A program made the position numbers and the translations under genes. Source: CAYZMH01 sp964479445 (GTDB lineage: Bacteria; Bacteroidota; Bacteroidia; Bacteroidales; GCA-2748055). Taken from it: DNA of 64,000 bases. Positions 44,521 through 54,300 of the stretch are shown here, one piece after another (positions within the stretch are counted from its first letter, which is position 1; each line of letters begins with the position of its first letter). The notes beneath the pieces were generated by a model. The model was given only the letters and a program-made list of their open reading frames with translations. It did not search any database and was not told the origin of the DNA. Where the stretch lies: NCBI GenBank assembly GCA_964479445.1, contig CAYZMH010000002.1:87091-151090 (forward strand), in the 5' to 3' direction.

Positions 44521-47500
44521 ATGAAGAAGCTGACAATTATATCATTGATAATCATTTCCCTACCGGCATCGGCACAGGAGAGTAGTTCCATAAAACAAAC
44601 ATTGCCGGTACCTGGCAAGTTCCAGTTGGAGTTAACAGGTGAAGAGGTTCGGTTTTTCCTGTCTCCACCGGCGCTAATGCTTGAATCAGTTCTGAAAAGA
44701 GACTCTGCCTGGATAATTGCCCGTATGCCTGACTACTTTTCTTCAGGAAGTTCCGGGCACCCCCGGCTTCCGGCAAAGTCAGATTTCATTGAATGGAATC
44801 CTTCTGGAGATGACACACTTGAAATCCTGGAAATGGATTCGCTGGTGGTTGACCTGGAACAGCAATTTCCTGCACACAGGATGATGCCGGTGTATCCTCC
44901 GGTACGAAAAAAAGAAGGGCAGGTTACCCCTCCTGGTTTATTGATCAAACCATACCCATCTTACGATAAATGGTTTGGAGAGCCAGTCTTGCAGATCACA
45001 AAAGAAGGAACGATGCGGGGGATCTCCATCAGCAGGGTCCAGTTTAGTCCTCTAAAGTATAATCCTGCAAAAAACAGGATTAAGATCTATTATAATGTCA
45101 GGGCGCGTCTTTACTCAGAAACAGGCGTGCAACAGGTGCAACCGGAAATATCTGACCGGGGCTTTGAAGCTGTTCTCGGTTTGGTGAACCGGCAACCTCA
45201 TTCACCTGTCCTCAAAAAGGTGGTAAGTCCTGAACCGGTGACGCTGGTAATTATCAGTGATGCCCGGTTCAAAAGAGCACTGCAACCCCTCATTGACTGG
45301 AAGACGAAAAAAGGTTTCCGGGTAATCGAAGCGTATACCGGTGATCCGGCAGTAGGATCTACCCGGGAATCCATTAAAAACTATCTCGGTGGCCTGTATC
45401 ACGATCCACCGGAGGACTACCTTCCCCCGGCATACCTTATGATCGTTGGTGATGTGGAGCATATTCCGCTTTCGCAGTCATCCGGACAAACAACGGACCT
45501 CTACTATACAACCTTCGATGGTCCGGGTGATTACCTGCCGGATATGTTCTCGGGTCGGATTGCCGTAAAAGATTCTGCGGAACTATCCCACGTGGTGGAC
45601 AAGATCCTGACCTACGAACAATATAGCCTGCCCGATCCCGGGTACCTGGGCAGAACCATACTTATTGCGGGATATGACGGCACCTATGCAGCTACTCATG
45701 GTAACGGACAAATTAATTATGCAGCTGATTACTATTTCAATGAAGACAATGGAGTGGAAACCAACCTTCAATTACACCCTGCTGCCGGTTCCAATGATAG
45801 CGCAATCCTGGCTGATGTCTCTGAAGGTGCCGCTCTCGTTAACTATACAGGTCATGGCGAATACTACGGTTGGCTTAATCCCTCTTTTCGGCTCGACGAT
45901 CTTGAATCCCTGACCAACTATGGTAAATACGGATTGTTTATAGGAAACGGTTGCAGCACCAATGAATTTGATCTCTCTGTAGACTGCTTTGCAGAGGTTG
46001 CACTGAAAGCCGAAAACCGTGGCGCTATTGCCTACATTGGTTGTACCAATGATTCGTACTGGGATGAAGATTTCTACTGGGCGGTGGGAGTGGGTCCCAT
46101 CTCTGCAAATCCCCTCTATTCCGAGACTACCGCCGGGTATTATGATAAACTTTTCCATCTCAATGACGAACCGGTTGCGCAATGGGCTCCATCCCTGGGA
46201 GAGATGATTTTTGCCGGAAACATGACAGTCCAGGGTAGCTCAACCAGCCTGAAAAAGTACTATTGGGAGATCTACCAGCTTATGGGAGATCCTACGCTGA
46301 TACCATGGTTTACGGTGCCGGGCGAACCGAATGTTCAGTATCCCGCTGCTATACCACCCGGCTCGCTCACCCTGGGGTTGCAGACAGGTCCCTATGATTA
46401 TACTGCTATATCAGCAGGGGATCATCTGCTGGATGCCCGGCATGCTGATGCGTTTGGCAATGTAACGCTCTATTTGCCAGATACACTGCAGCAAGGGTTT
46501 GTTGATCTGGTGGTAACAGGAGATACCAGGCAGCCACTGATTGACAGCATACCACTTGCATTGCCGGAAGATGCCTTTCTGGAATGGACCAATGTCTCAC
46601 TGGTAGATGAAAGCATACAACCCGATCAGAAACTATCCCATGGTGAATCAGCTTCGCTGGATCTCCACATTCGCAATACGGGTGGAGCCGGTATTATGGA
46701 AGATACCCTGGTGCTGCGAACTGAAAACGATCAAATAGTGGTGATGGATTCTATCATTGCTCCATTCGATCTGCCTGCAGGAGACACCGTGCATTATACA
46801 AATGCGTTCTCCTTCTCAGTGAAAGATTCCATACATAATAATTCCAAAATTACCCTCAGCCTGGAAACAAAGGGAACCGACCAGGCTAATAAATTGTTTT
46901 TCAATAAATCACTGGTCGCACCCGCACTCAGTTCTGTAGGTATCCGGTGGAATGATCGTCCTTATGGAAATGGTAACGGGATCATGGAGGCGGGTGAAAC
47001 AATTCTTTTTGAATGGATTGTAAGGAATACAGGTGGTTTTAGCAGCGATTCACTCGGGCTGGGAATACGCGAAGATACATTCCCTGAATATTTTGATAAT
47101 CTGCACATCATAAATAATGATCCGTTGGTTGCAGGTGCGGAGGGTGTTTTGAAGTTCAGTGCAAGGTTGCTTCCTGAAATGCCTGCTTTTGCAGATGCGC
47201 TCGCTGTTCAATACGTCACCGATGGAGTATACATTGCAACCGATAGTGCGCTGTTTGTTGCCGGGCGATACTTTGAAGGATTTTCCAATGGATCCCTGAA
47301 CAACTGGCAGTGGGAAAAATCCGGTTTCAAAACATGGAGGATCGACACCAGTAATTTCAGGCATGCACCGTATTCCATAAGCTCCGGAGATATTTCCCAT
47401 CAACAGACCTCCGTGATCTCACTGGATATCGTGGTCAGGGAAACCGATAGCGTGGTTTTTGATTACAGCGTCTCCTCTGAAGCAGGGTACGACTTCCTCA

Positions 47501-48591
47501 GGTTTCTTGTAAATGATGAGGAGATAGAACGCTGGTCGGGATACCGGGATTGGCAAACCTGCCGGCATATATTGCAACCTGGTGAGTATACCCTTAGATG
47601 GAAATATACCAAGGATGTTTCACTTTCCAGGGGCTCCGACCGGGCATGGATCGACAATATTCACCTGCCCGGAAGCGCTTTTGACCGCCGCGATATCGCC
47701 CTGGTTTCGGCCGGCGATCCAAAGAGCGGAGCATGGCTGTCCGACCGGGAACCCATCTCCTTCTTTGTGCAGAATACCGGTCTGGATACCATTCAATCCT
47801 TCTCGGTTTCGTATGGACAGGAAGGGTCACCCTTAAGGGAACAGTTCATTGATGAGGCCCTGCTGCCTGACTCCGGAAGGTTATTTCAACCAGATACAAT
47901 GTTTAATCTCTCGGAGATAGGTACTTATCCCTTCGTTTTCGTGGCTTTGGCGGAGGGTGATAACTATCCCGCCAATGATACACTCCACTGGGAGGTTGAG
48001 CATTACCTGTATCCCGATCTGGCAATAAAAGGGCATGCTATCGATAGCACTTTGCCGGGTATACTGAAACTGGAAACGGAAATCGAGAACAGGGGAAACA
48101 CCTTCAGGGACAGTTTGCAATACCGGTTTGTACTGAACAATAACACCAGGGAAGAGAAAAAACTCTCCATTCATTTAGAAACAGGAGAATCAGGGTTATT
48201 CACCATACCCTTCCTCTTACCGGGAGACACCATAGGGGAGACAGGCTGGTATACCTATCAGTGGACTATTACCGGTACCGATAGCGTGCCCTCCGATAAT
48301 ACAATCTCAGGCAACTTCTACTGGATAACATCGGCAGAACAGATAGTCAGCAATCGCCCAATTACACTTTATCCGAATCCTGCAGGCCAGGAGGTAAGGG
48401 TGACCGGACTGGAACAGGGTAAAGCTGTTCGCCTGGAGATACGAACGCTGGGAGGAATTCTGCTGAAAAAATACAGGTGGTTGAATTCGCCGACAGAAAA
48501 AACCTTGCCCCTGGAACTGGCCCCCGGTTCCTATGTAATAAGCCTCCGGCAATCCGGCCAACCCCGTTCAGGAATACTGATCATTCAATAA
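44521..48591 (+). CDS. C25 (gingipain-like) cysteine peptidase with T9SS sorting domain
   Basis: The ATG at 44521 gives 1356 aa and a signal peptide (MKKLTIISLIIISLPASAQ); an earlier in-frame start at 44497 adds eight residues. After a propeptide region, the C25 domain spans about 235-600 with the catalytic His in YTGHGEYYGW (about 445) and Cys in IGNGCSTNEFD (about 477). Beta-rich CARDB-like and carbohydrate/MAM-like modules follow (about 700-1260). The last ~80 residues are a type A T9SS C-terminal domain (LYPNPAGQEVRV ... GSYVISL). It should be exported, attached to the surface by T9SS, and degrade proteins. It is not next to porV, so PorU is unlikely. Confidence 0.9.
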   Translation: MKKLTIISLIIISLPASAQESSSIKQTLPVPGKFQLELTGEEVRFFLSPPALMLESVLKRDSAWIIARMPDYFSSGSSGHPRLPAKSDFIEWNPSGDDTLEILEMDSLVVDLEQQFPAHRMMPVYPPVRKKEGQVTPPGLLIKPYPSYDKWFGEPVLQITKEGTMRGISISRVQFSPLKYNPAKNRIKIYYNVRARLYSETGVQQVQPEISDRGFEAVLGLVNRQPHSPVLKKVVSPEPVTLVIISDARFKRALQPLIDWKTKKGFRVIEAYTGDPAVGSTRESIKNYLGGLYHDPPEDYLPPAYLMIVGDVEHIPLSQSSGQTTDLYYTTFDGPGDYLPDMFSGRIAVKDSAELSHVVDKILTYEQYSLPDPGYLGRTILIAGYDGTYAATHGNGQINYAADYYFNEDNGVETNLQLHPAAGSNDSAILADVSEGAALVNYTGHGEYYGWLNPSFRLDDLESLTNYGKYGLFIGNGCSTNEFDLSVDCFAEVALKAENRGAIAYIGCTNDSYWDEDFYWAVGVGPISANPLYSETTAGYYDKLFHLNDEPVAQWAPSLGEMIFAGNMTVQGSSTSLKKYYWEIYQLMGDPTLIPWFTVPGEPNVQYPAAIPPGSLTLGLQTGPYDYTAISAGDHLLDARHADAFGNVTLYLPDTLQQGFVDLVVTGDTRQPLIDSIPLALPEDAFLEWTNVSLVDESIQPDQKLSHGESASLDLHIRNTGGAGIMEDTLVLRTENDQIVVMDSIIAPFDLPAGDTVHYTNAFSFSVKDSIHNNSKITLSLETKGTDQANKLFFNKSLVAPALSSVGIRWNDRPYGNGNGIMEAGETILFEWIVRNTGGFSSDSLGLGIREDTFPEYFDNLHIINNDPLVAGAEGVLKFSARLLPEMPAFADALAVQYVTDGVYIATDSALFVAGRYFEGFSNGSLNNWQWEKSGFKTWRIDTSNFRHAPYSISSGDISHQQTSVISLDIVVRETDSVVFDYSVSSEAGYDFLRFLVNDEEIERWSGYRDWQTCRHILQPGEYTLRWKYTKDVSLSRGSDRAWIDNIHLPGSAFDRRDIALVSAGDPKSGAWLSDREPISFFVQNTGLDTIQSFSVSYGQEGSPLREQFIDEALLPDSGRLFQPDTMFNLSEIGTYPFVFVALAEGDNYPANDTLHWEVEHYLYPDLAIKGHAIDSTLPGILKLETEIENRGNTFRDSLQYRFVLNNNTREEKKLSIHLETGESGLFTIPFLLPGDTIGETGWYTYQWTITGTDSVPSDNTISGNFYWITSAEQIVSNRPITLYPNPAGQEVRVTGLEQGKAVRLEIRTLGGILLKKYRWLNSPTEKTLPLELAPGSYVISLRQSGQPRSGILIIQ

Positions 48592-48631
48592 TCGTGGCTC
48601 AGGAATCTTCTCCATCCCAAAACAGGGCCAC

Positions 48632-49060
48632 CTACTCTTTTAACCGCACATCAAGGGTCCCTCCCTTTACATAATAGCAGGGGGGATAACACTCCCCCTC
48701 CCCGTTTACTACCTTCATTTTATCACCATCCACCGCAATGATCGTTTGGCCGCCCGATTGGTAAGTGGCTTTGACAGAGTATTCGCGGCCAATCTCCGAA
48801 TAGAGGTACAGCGTTTTGTTTCGCGCTGTGTCTATCCAATCCACCTTACCATTCTCGTAGTCACCGCGGTAAAAGGTGAGCGGCACAAAAGGATTTTCAT
48901 CGTTGATAGTTACCTGTACAACCAGGTCGGCGCTGTCGGGATAAAACGAGAGACAGCTGTCACAGTCTATGAAAAAATCCAGGTCTTCCTGTTCACATCC
49001 CGAAAACTTCATTCCGGATACAGCCAGGATAAAAATCAATATTTTAACGAAATGCTTCAT
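48632..49060 (-). CDS. Small lipoprotein of unknown function
   Basis: The ATG at 49060 gives 142 aa (the frame extends upstream to 49114, but that part is not signal-like and overlaps the ankyrin gene). The signal peptide ends FSGC (Cys about 22), followed by a Cys-containing stretch (EDLDFFIDCDSC) and a short beta-rich domain of about 100 residues. I do not recognise the family. It starts 4 bp after the ankyrin/barrel gene ends and is very likely co-transcribed with it. Confidence 0.65.
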   Translation of the reverse strand: MKHFVKILIFILAVSGMKFSGCEQEDLDFFIDCDSCLSFYPDSADLVVQVTINDENPFVPLTFYRGDYENGKVDWIDTARNKTLYLYSEIGREYSVKATYQSGGQTIIAVDGDKMKVVNGEGECYPPCYYVKGGTLDVRLKE

Positions 49061-49064
49061 ACCA

Positions 49065-50510
49065 CTACTCCCAGTATATTTCTTTGCGATCGTAATGCAT
49101 ACCCGGTTTGGCAATCCGGAAAAAAACCGAGATATTAAATTTCATTGCCTGTTCCCCGATGGTGCCAAATGAATAATATTCTGCACCCGTTTTGATCCCT
49201 ACGTAATTCCACATCACGCAGGCACCCGCGGAGGGAATGAGGTCATACTCGGCAGCCGGTTCGTTCCCGGTGCCGCTGTATCGAGGGAATGAAAGGTAAC
49301 CTGTCAGGGAACCGTACAGACACAATTTCAGGTGAGACGGAGATTCGTACAGAGTGAAGAATTTGCCGATACCATGACTCCAGCCCAACCGGCGTTCACG
49401 GTATTGAAAGACAGTATCTCTTTGCTCGGTCTGTATCTTTTTCATAACCGGCCGGTAATCCATACCGGTCTCCGCAAAATACCCGTATTTGCTGTCAACC
49501 AGGGCTGCCCTGAACTGCATCAGGTAATCCGATCCGTTGAACGAATTTCCCCAGGTAATATTGAAATCTGAAAAATTGGGCCTGCGAATCGGTTCTCCCC
49601 CTTCTTGCCTGATCATCGAGGTGATCGTGTCATTCTGCATAATCCTTGCCAGTTCATACATGCTCCTTGAAGGGGAGACCTGGAAATTCACATCGGCATC
49701 GTTATCAAGAAGATACCGTACCATGAAGGTGTCGCGGTAGGTGATCGCATAGGCCAGCGGTGTGTAGTTCTTGTGGTTGGGTATGTTCAAATCCGCATCA
49801 TAATCAACCAGTAACTTCAGGATCTCCTGTGTGCCATGCTGCACAGAAATAATGGCCGGTGTATTTCCTTTATTATCCTGTACGTCAGGATTTAACCCGT
49901 TTTGCAAGAGCACATCCGATGTCGCCAGGTGATCAAACGTAACAGCCGTTATCAGGGGATCGTTCCCATCCTCGTCACGCGCCACGGTGGAGGCACCATG
50001 AAAGATCAGCAGATCGGCAATCTGGTACTGGTTGGTCGCCGAGGCATATAATAATGGGGTAACCCCGTAATCATCCCTTATATTGGAATCGGCACCCTCC
50101 TCCAGTAAAAACTTGGTCACTTCGAAATTATTCTTGAAAATCGCAATGAACAGGGGCGTCTCTTCCTGGTACCCCCTTGCATTGACATCTGCTCCATTGA
50201 GCACCAACATCTTGATGATCTTCAGGTTTCCCTTCTCCGAGGCATAGATCAGGGCAGGATTTCCCGCAGAGGACACCGCATTGGGGTCGGCACCGCGATT
50301 GAGCAAAAGGTATACGTTTCCGGGATCGTTTTTCTGAACAGACCTTATCAGGTTCTGATCATCGTTGCCGGGTTCAAAATAGGAAGTGTCACCCGGAACG
50401 ATATCCTCGCGTTGCTGCCCGCTTACCTGGCTTGAAGAAACCACATGCATAACGACCAACAGAATGGCCCACGGGAATATTAGGGTTAATCTATACCGGC
50501 TTTTTTTCAT
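49065..50510 (-). CDS. Ankyrin-repeat protein with C-terminal barrel-like domain
   Basis: The 481-aa protein has a signal peptide (about 1-32, with SSQVSGQ at the cleavage site), about seven ankyrin repeats (about 50-320; GNPALIYASEKGN, EETPLFIAIFKNN, GVTPLLYASATNQ, NYTPLAYAITYRD and others), and a C-terminal ~165 residues of alternating hydrophobic strands ending in a Phe-rich segment that resembles an outer-membrane barrel or T9SS PorP-like domain. Secreted ankyrin repeats usually bind proteins; the fusion to a barrel-like end is unusual. Co-transcribed with the lipoprotein downstream. The link between the two is inference. Confidence 0.72.
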   Translation of the reverse strand: MKKSRYRLTLIFPWAILLVVMHVVSSSQVSGQQREDIVPGDTSYFEPGNDDQNLIRSVQKNDPGNVYLLLNRGADPNAVSSAGNPALIYASEKGNLKIIKMLVLNGADVNARGYQEETPLFIAIFKNNFEVTKFLLEEGADSNIRDDYGVTPLLYASATNQYQIADLLIFHGASTVARDEDGNDPLITAVTFDHLATSDVLLQNGLNPDVQDNKGNTPAIISVQHGTQEILKLLVDYDADLNIPNHKNYTPLAYAITYRDTFMVRYLLDNDADVNFQVSPSRSMYELARIMQNDTITSMIRQEGGEPIRRPNFSDFNITWGNSFNGSDYLMQFRAALVDSKYGYFAETGMDYRPVMKKIQTEQRDTVFQYRERRLGWSHGIGKFFTLYESPSHLKLCLYGSLTGYLSFPRYSGTGNEPAAEYDLIPSAGACVMWNYVGIKTGAEYYSFGTIGEQAMKFNISVFFRIAKPGMHYDRKEIYWE

Positions 50511-50552
50511 CTACTTATTGGTTTTATCCATACCTGCTGCCAACAGGGCTCA

Positions 50553-50897
50553 TCAGCCTCCTGCTTTTTTTACCTTGTAACCTGCCGCACCAAGATGCTC
50601 AACCACTGCATTCCGGTGATCACCCTGCAGGAGAATCTCTCCGTTTTTGGCACTCCCGCCGACCCCGCATTTGCTTTTCAGGGTTCGGCTTAACTCTTTT
50701 AAATCTTCCTCGTTACCCTTGAATCCCGTGATCAGCGTGACCGTCTTGCCGCGCCGCTGCTTTCGGTCAAGGTGCACCCGCAAATCCTGTTCGCCCGGGG
50801 GGGGAGTGGTTTCCTTCTCTTCCCCTTCGTGGCTGTAGTCAAATTCCGGGTCCGTCGAATAGACTACTCCCAGTCGTTTTTTCCAGTCATTCTCCAT
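50553..50897 (-). CDS. SUI1/eIF1-family translation factor (YciH-like)
   Basis: The ATG at 50897 gives 114 aa; the longer frame to 51014 adds non-conserved sequence. The SUI1 domain is clear (RRGKTVTLITGFKGNEEDLKELSRTLKSKCGVGGSAKNGEILLQGD). The protein is thought to influence start-codon choice or translation fidelity, as eIF1 does. That is noteworthy because infC and perhaps tamB in this window use non-standard starts, but no direct link is shown. Confidence 0.9.
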   Translation of the reverse strand: MENDWKKRLGVVYSTDPEFDYSHEGEEKETTPPPGEQDLRVHLDRKQRRGKTVTLITGFKGNEEDLKELSRTLKSKCGVGGSAKNGEILLQGDHRNAVVEHLGAAGYKVKKAGG

Positions 50898-51308
50898 ACA
50901 AACTCCTGAAGTTTTAAAACAAACCTCAAGATAACAAATATCTCGAAATTGACATGCGCTTTTTCCAGGGAACTTAAAACTCATTTCCTCGGTTGCAGGA
51001 AAATGTTCATGCAAAATTCACCCTCGCATATGTCAGATTTCCTGAAGATCGAATCCAGTGTGCAAGATCAAAAATCTAATTTAAACTATCATTGATCACT
51101 CCAAATTAAATTCTGGTCAAAGAATGGCAATACCAGGCTGATTCCAAAGCAACGTTTCAGCACTTTGGGAACTCTGATATTTATCAAGGATGCCTGTGCA
51201 TTGAAATAGTAAAATATACATTTTGCAAAACATTGCCTTTGATATCACTCTCAGTGTGCAGGAATTCGTCCATAATTACGTACTTTAGTTATCAGATTTT
51301 ACCCAGCA
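50898..51308. other. Intergenic region upstream of the adhesin
   Basis: This 411-bp gap lies between the divergent SUI1 gene and the adhesin. It is AT-rich. I see no tRNA, strong hairpin or exact TAnnTTTG element. A weak TACTTTAG at about 51286 is the nearest thing to a promoter for the adhesin. Confidence 0.4.
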
Positions 51309-54300
51309 ATGAAATACAGATCACTTGCAGCTTTTAGTTTAATCTTTTTTTCCCTGGTGGCCGGAGGTCAGTCGGGTAGCGACGATTACTGGCTGGATAA
51401 TGGATTCAACGATGGAGATACCGTCTATACCAATGCCGGTTTCTTTTACGACGATGGTGGCAATGACCTCTACGATGAGGGGCAGAATTGGAATGTACGC
51501 TTCTGCTCTGAAAATGGAAATCCCATTACATTGGACTTTTCGGGATTCCAAACGCATTATGGCGGATCGTTCCCTGATCCGCCCGATAATGCATACCTCG
51601 ATTACGATTACATGACCATTGACTACCCGGGGGCAAGTTACGTGGCCTATAATGATGATACACCCCAGTTCAGCTTTACCTCCCAGAGTACCTGCATCAA
51701 TATTGGATTTATATCCGATAATGACGGAATGATTGATTCGGGCTGGGTAGCCGAAATATACGCGGTGCCGCCACCCGAAAACAACGATCCGGTCGATGCC
51801 CGTGAACTGATCGTAGGAAACTCCTGCTCACCTGCATTTTTTACCAATAAAGGGGCTTTTAATACGACCGGACTCGGAAGCCCTCCCTGTAAAACCTATT
51901 TCGGGGGAGATGTTTGGTTCAGACTCCAGGTGCCGGGTTCCGGTATAGTTAAGATCGAAACTTTCCCGGGTACACTGGATTATGCCATCCTGGATATCTA
52001 CAGCAGTACCGATGCCACAATACAGGATGGAGAACGGATAGCCTGCGTGGATGATGGCGGGGTGATGCCTTCGGTGATCCTGGACCGGACACCGGGAGAG
52101 ATCCTGTACATCCGTTTGTTTGGTGAGCAGGCAAAGAGCGGACTATTTGGAATATGCGCCACTGATCCGACGGCGCCGGTAACCGGATTTACCGGACCAG
52201 GCGGGGTGGGAGACAGCCTCAGTATGGATTATTGGCTGAAACCCGATTCGGGTTTACTGAATGCAGCGGCTCAGCCGGTAAATGATGCGGAGTCGGTGTA
52301 TACCTGGGAAGACCATTCCGGCAATGACCGTCACCTTGTGCAAAACGACCCGGCAAGGCAGGCTACCTATGATGACGGGGTTGCTCATGGGTTTGGCGGT
52401 CTTACGTTCGATGGTACAGATGACAGGTACCAGGGCGAATCGGGTTCGGGCGATGCCCCGCTGCACTGGTATGCCGCTGGTTCATTTTCAGGATCCCAGA
52501 GGCAAACCATGGTATCCGTGGGAGATGCCAGTTCAACCAAAACGGCATCCATTTCCAGGCATTCAGACGGGAGGTATTTTAGTCTGACAGGTTCCGATCA
52601 GTACGGACCAGCACTCACCTCAGACCGCTATTACCTGCTTCATGCCAGCCATCTCACCTCATCTCCTTATCACCGCCTGGAACTGGATGAATCGGATGAG
52701 ACGGTCAGTAGCTACGGCAACCCCCTGGAAACCGATGGATCACTCCAGGTGGGTGCATCATGGGACCTTTCGGATCCCTTTAACGGGACACTCTCCGAAA
52801 TCGTCCAGTACAACAAAGAACTCAACCTTGCCCAGCAGCGAATTGTCAATAATTACTTCGCTTCCAAATATGCAATCACGCTGACTGAACACGACTATTA
52901 CCAGTGGGATGATACCTGGTACCACGATGTTGCCGGTATCGGACGCGTGAATGCATCCAATACCCATACGAAAGCCAGCTCAGATGATATCCTGGCAATC
53001 AGCGGTGCCGGGGGGCTCGATGACAATGAATTCCTGCTTTTTGGTCATAACAATGCCGATTTTACCACGTGGACCGGAACCGGTCTTCCGGCAGGAGATA
53101 CCAATATCGTTCGCCTGGAACGGACCTGGCGGGTAGATATGCAGGGTGATCCCGGAACGGTAACGATCAGTATCGATGATGAGGCGCTGCCTGAACTGCC
53201 TTCCGGGTTCATTGCGTATAATCTGCTGATCGATAGTGATGGTGATTTTAGCAGCGGCGCACAGACCTTCGGTCCGTACCAGATCGGCGGAGAGCTCGTT
53301 GTTAATAATGTACAACTGAGCCAGGGGGATTATATAGGTATCGCAGCTGTGCGCCCCCTGATCTCCTTTACTGCAAATACCAGCGAAGCGCTGGAATCCG
53401 TTGCCAACCCTCCTGTTGAAATAATGCTTAATTATGCCGTATCCACAATTGTGGAGATCGATTATTCGGTAACCGGGGGAACAGCTACAGCAGGAACCGA
53501 TTATTCACTAGGCCCCGGTACCATTAGCATCAACCCGGGCGATAAAACGGCCGACATCCTGCCCCTTGTTTTCGAAGATACTATTCCCGAAATCCCTGAC
53601 GAGTATTTCGATATCTCGATCAGTGCTTCTACTCCCGGGGTGCTGGAGGGAGGAATCACCTCCCACCGGCATACCATCCTTAATAACGATCTGCTGGTAG
53701 AAGCCTTCGCTGAAAATGAGGTGATCGGTGATTGCGGAACATCATCTGCCCAGTTGAGGGTGGAGGCAACCGGAACCGGTCCTTTCACCTATGCCTGGTC
53801 ACCGGCCGGGGGATTGAACGAAACTTCGAACGATACTGTTTACGCCACGCCGGCTGCTACCACCACCTATACGGTTGAGGTAACCGATGGCCTGAGTCAG
53901 AGTGCTTCGGATACCATAACGGTAACGGTGGTTCCTTCTCCCCCCAAACCCACCATCACTTTGGAAGGGGATACGGAGTTTTGTGAGGGGGACAGCGTGC
54001 TGCTCATTGCCCCGCCGGGCTATGCAGGCTACCTGTGGAGCGATCTCTCCACCGATGACACCCTGGTGGTAAAATCCTCCGGATCCTACAGCGTTACAGT
54101 GACCAACAGCTACGGGTGCGATTCGGAGAGCTCGGATGCGGTTTCGGTGACCGTGTATGAGAACCCTGATGCACAACCCATCACGCCGTCGGGTCCACAG
54201 GAGCTATGCCAGGGGGACTCCCTTGAACTCTCTGCTGTACCGGGTTTTGCCGGGTACCAATGGAGCAACGGGGAGACCGGTGAGAGCATCTATGTAAAAA

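Noticed and set aside
44521..48591. The C25 protease as PorU, the T9SS sortase
   Set aside because: It is not beside porV, and it carries a typical cargo sorting domain and extra binding modules; ordinary cargo is more likely.
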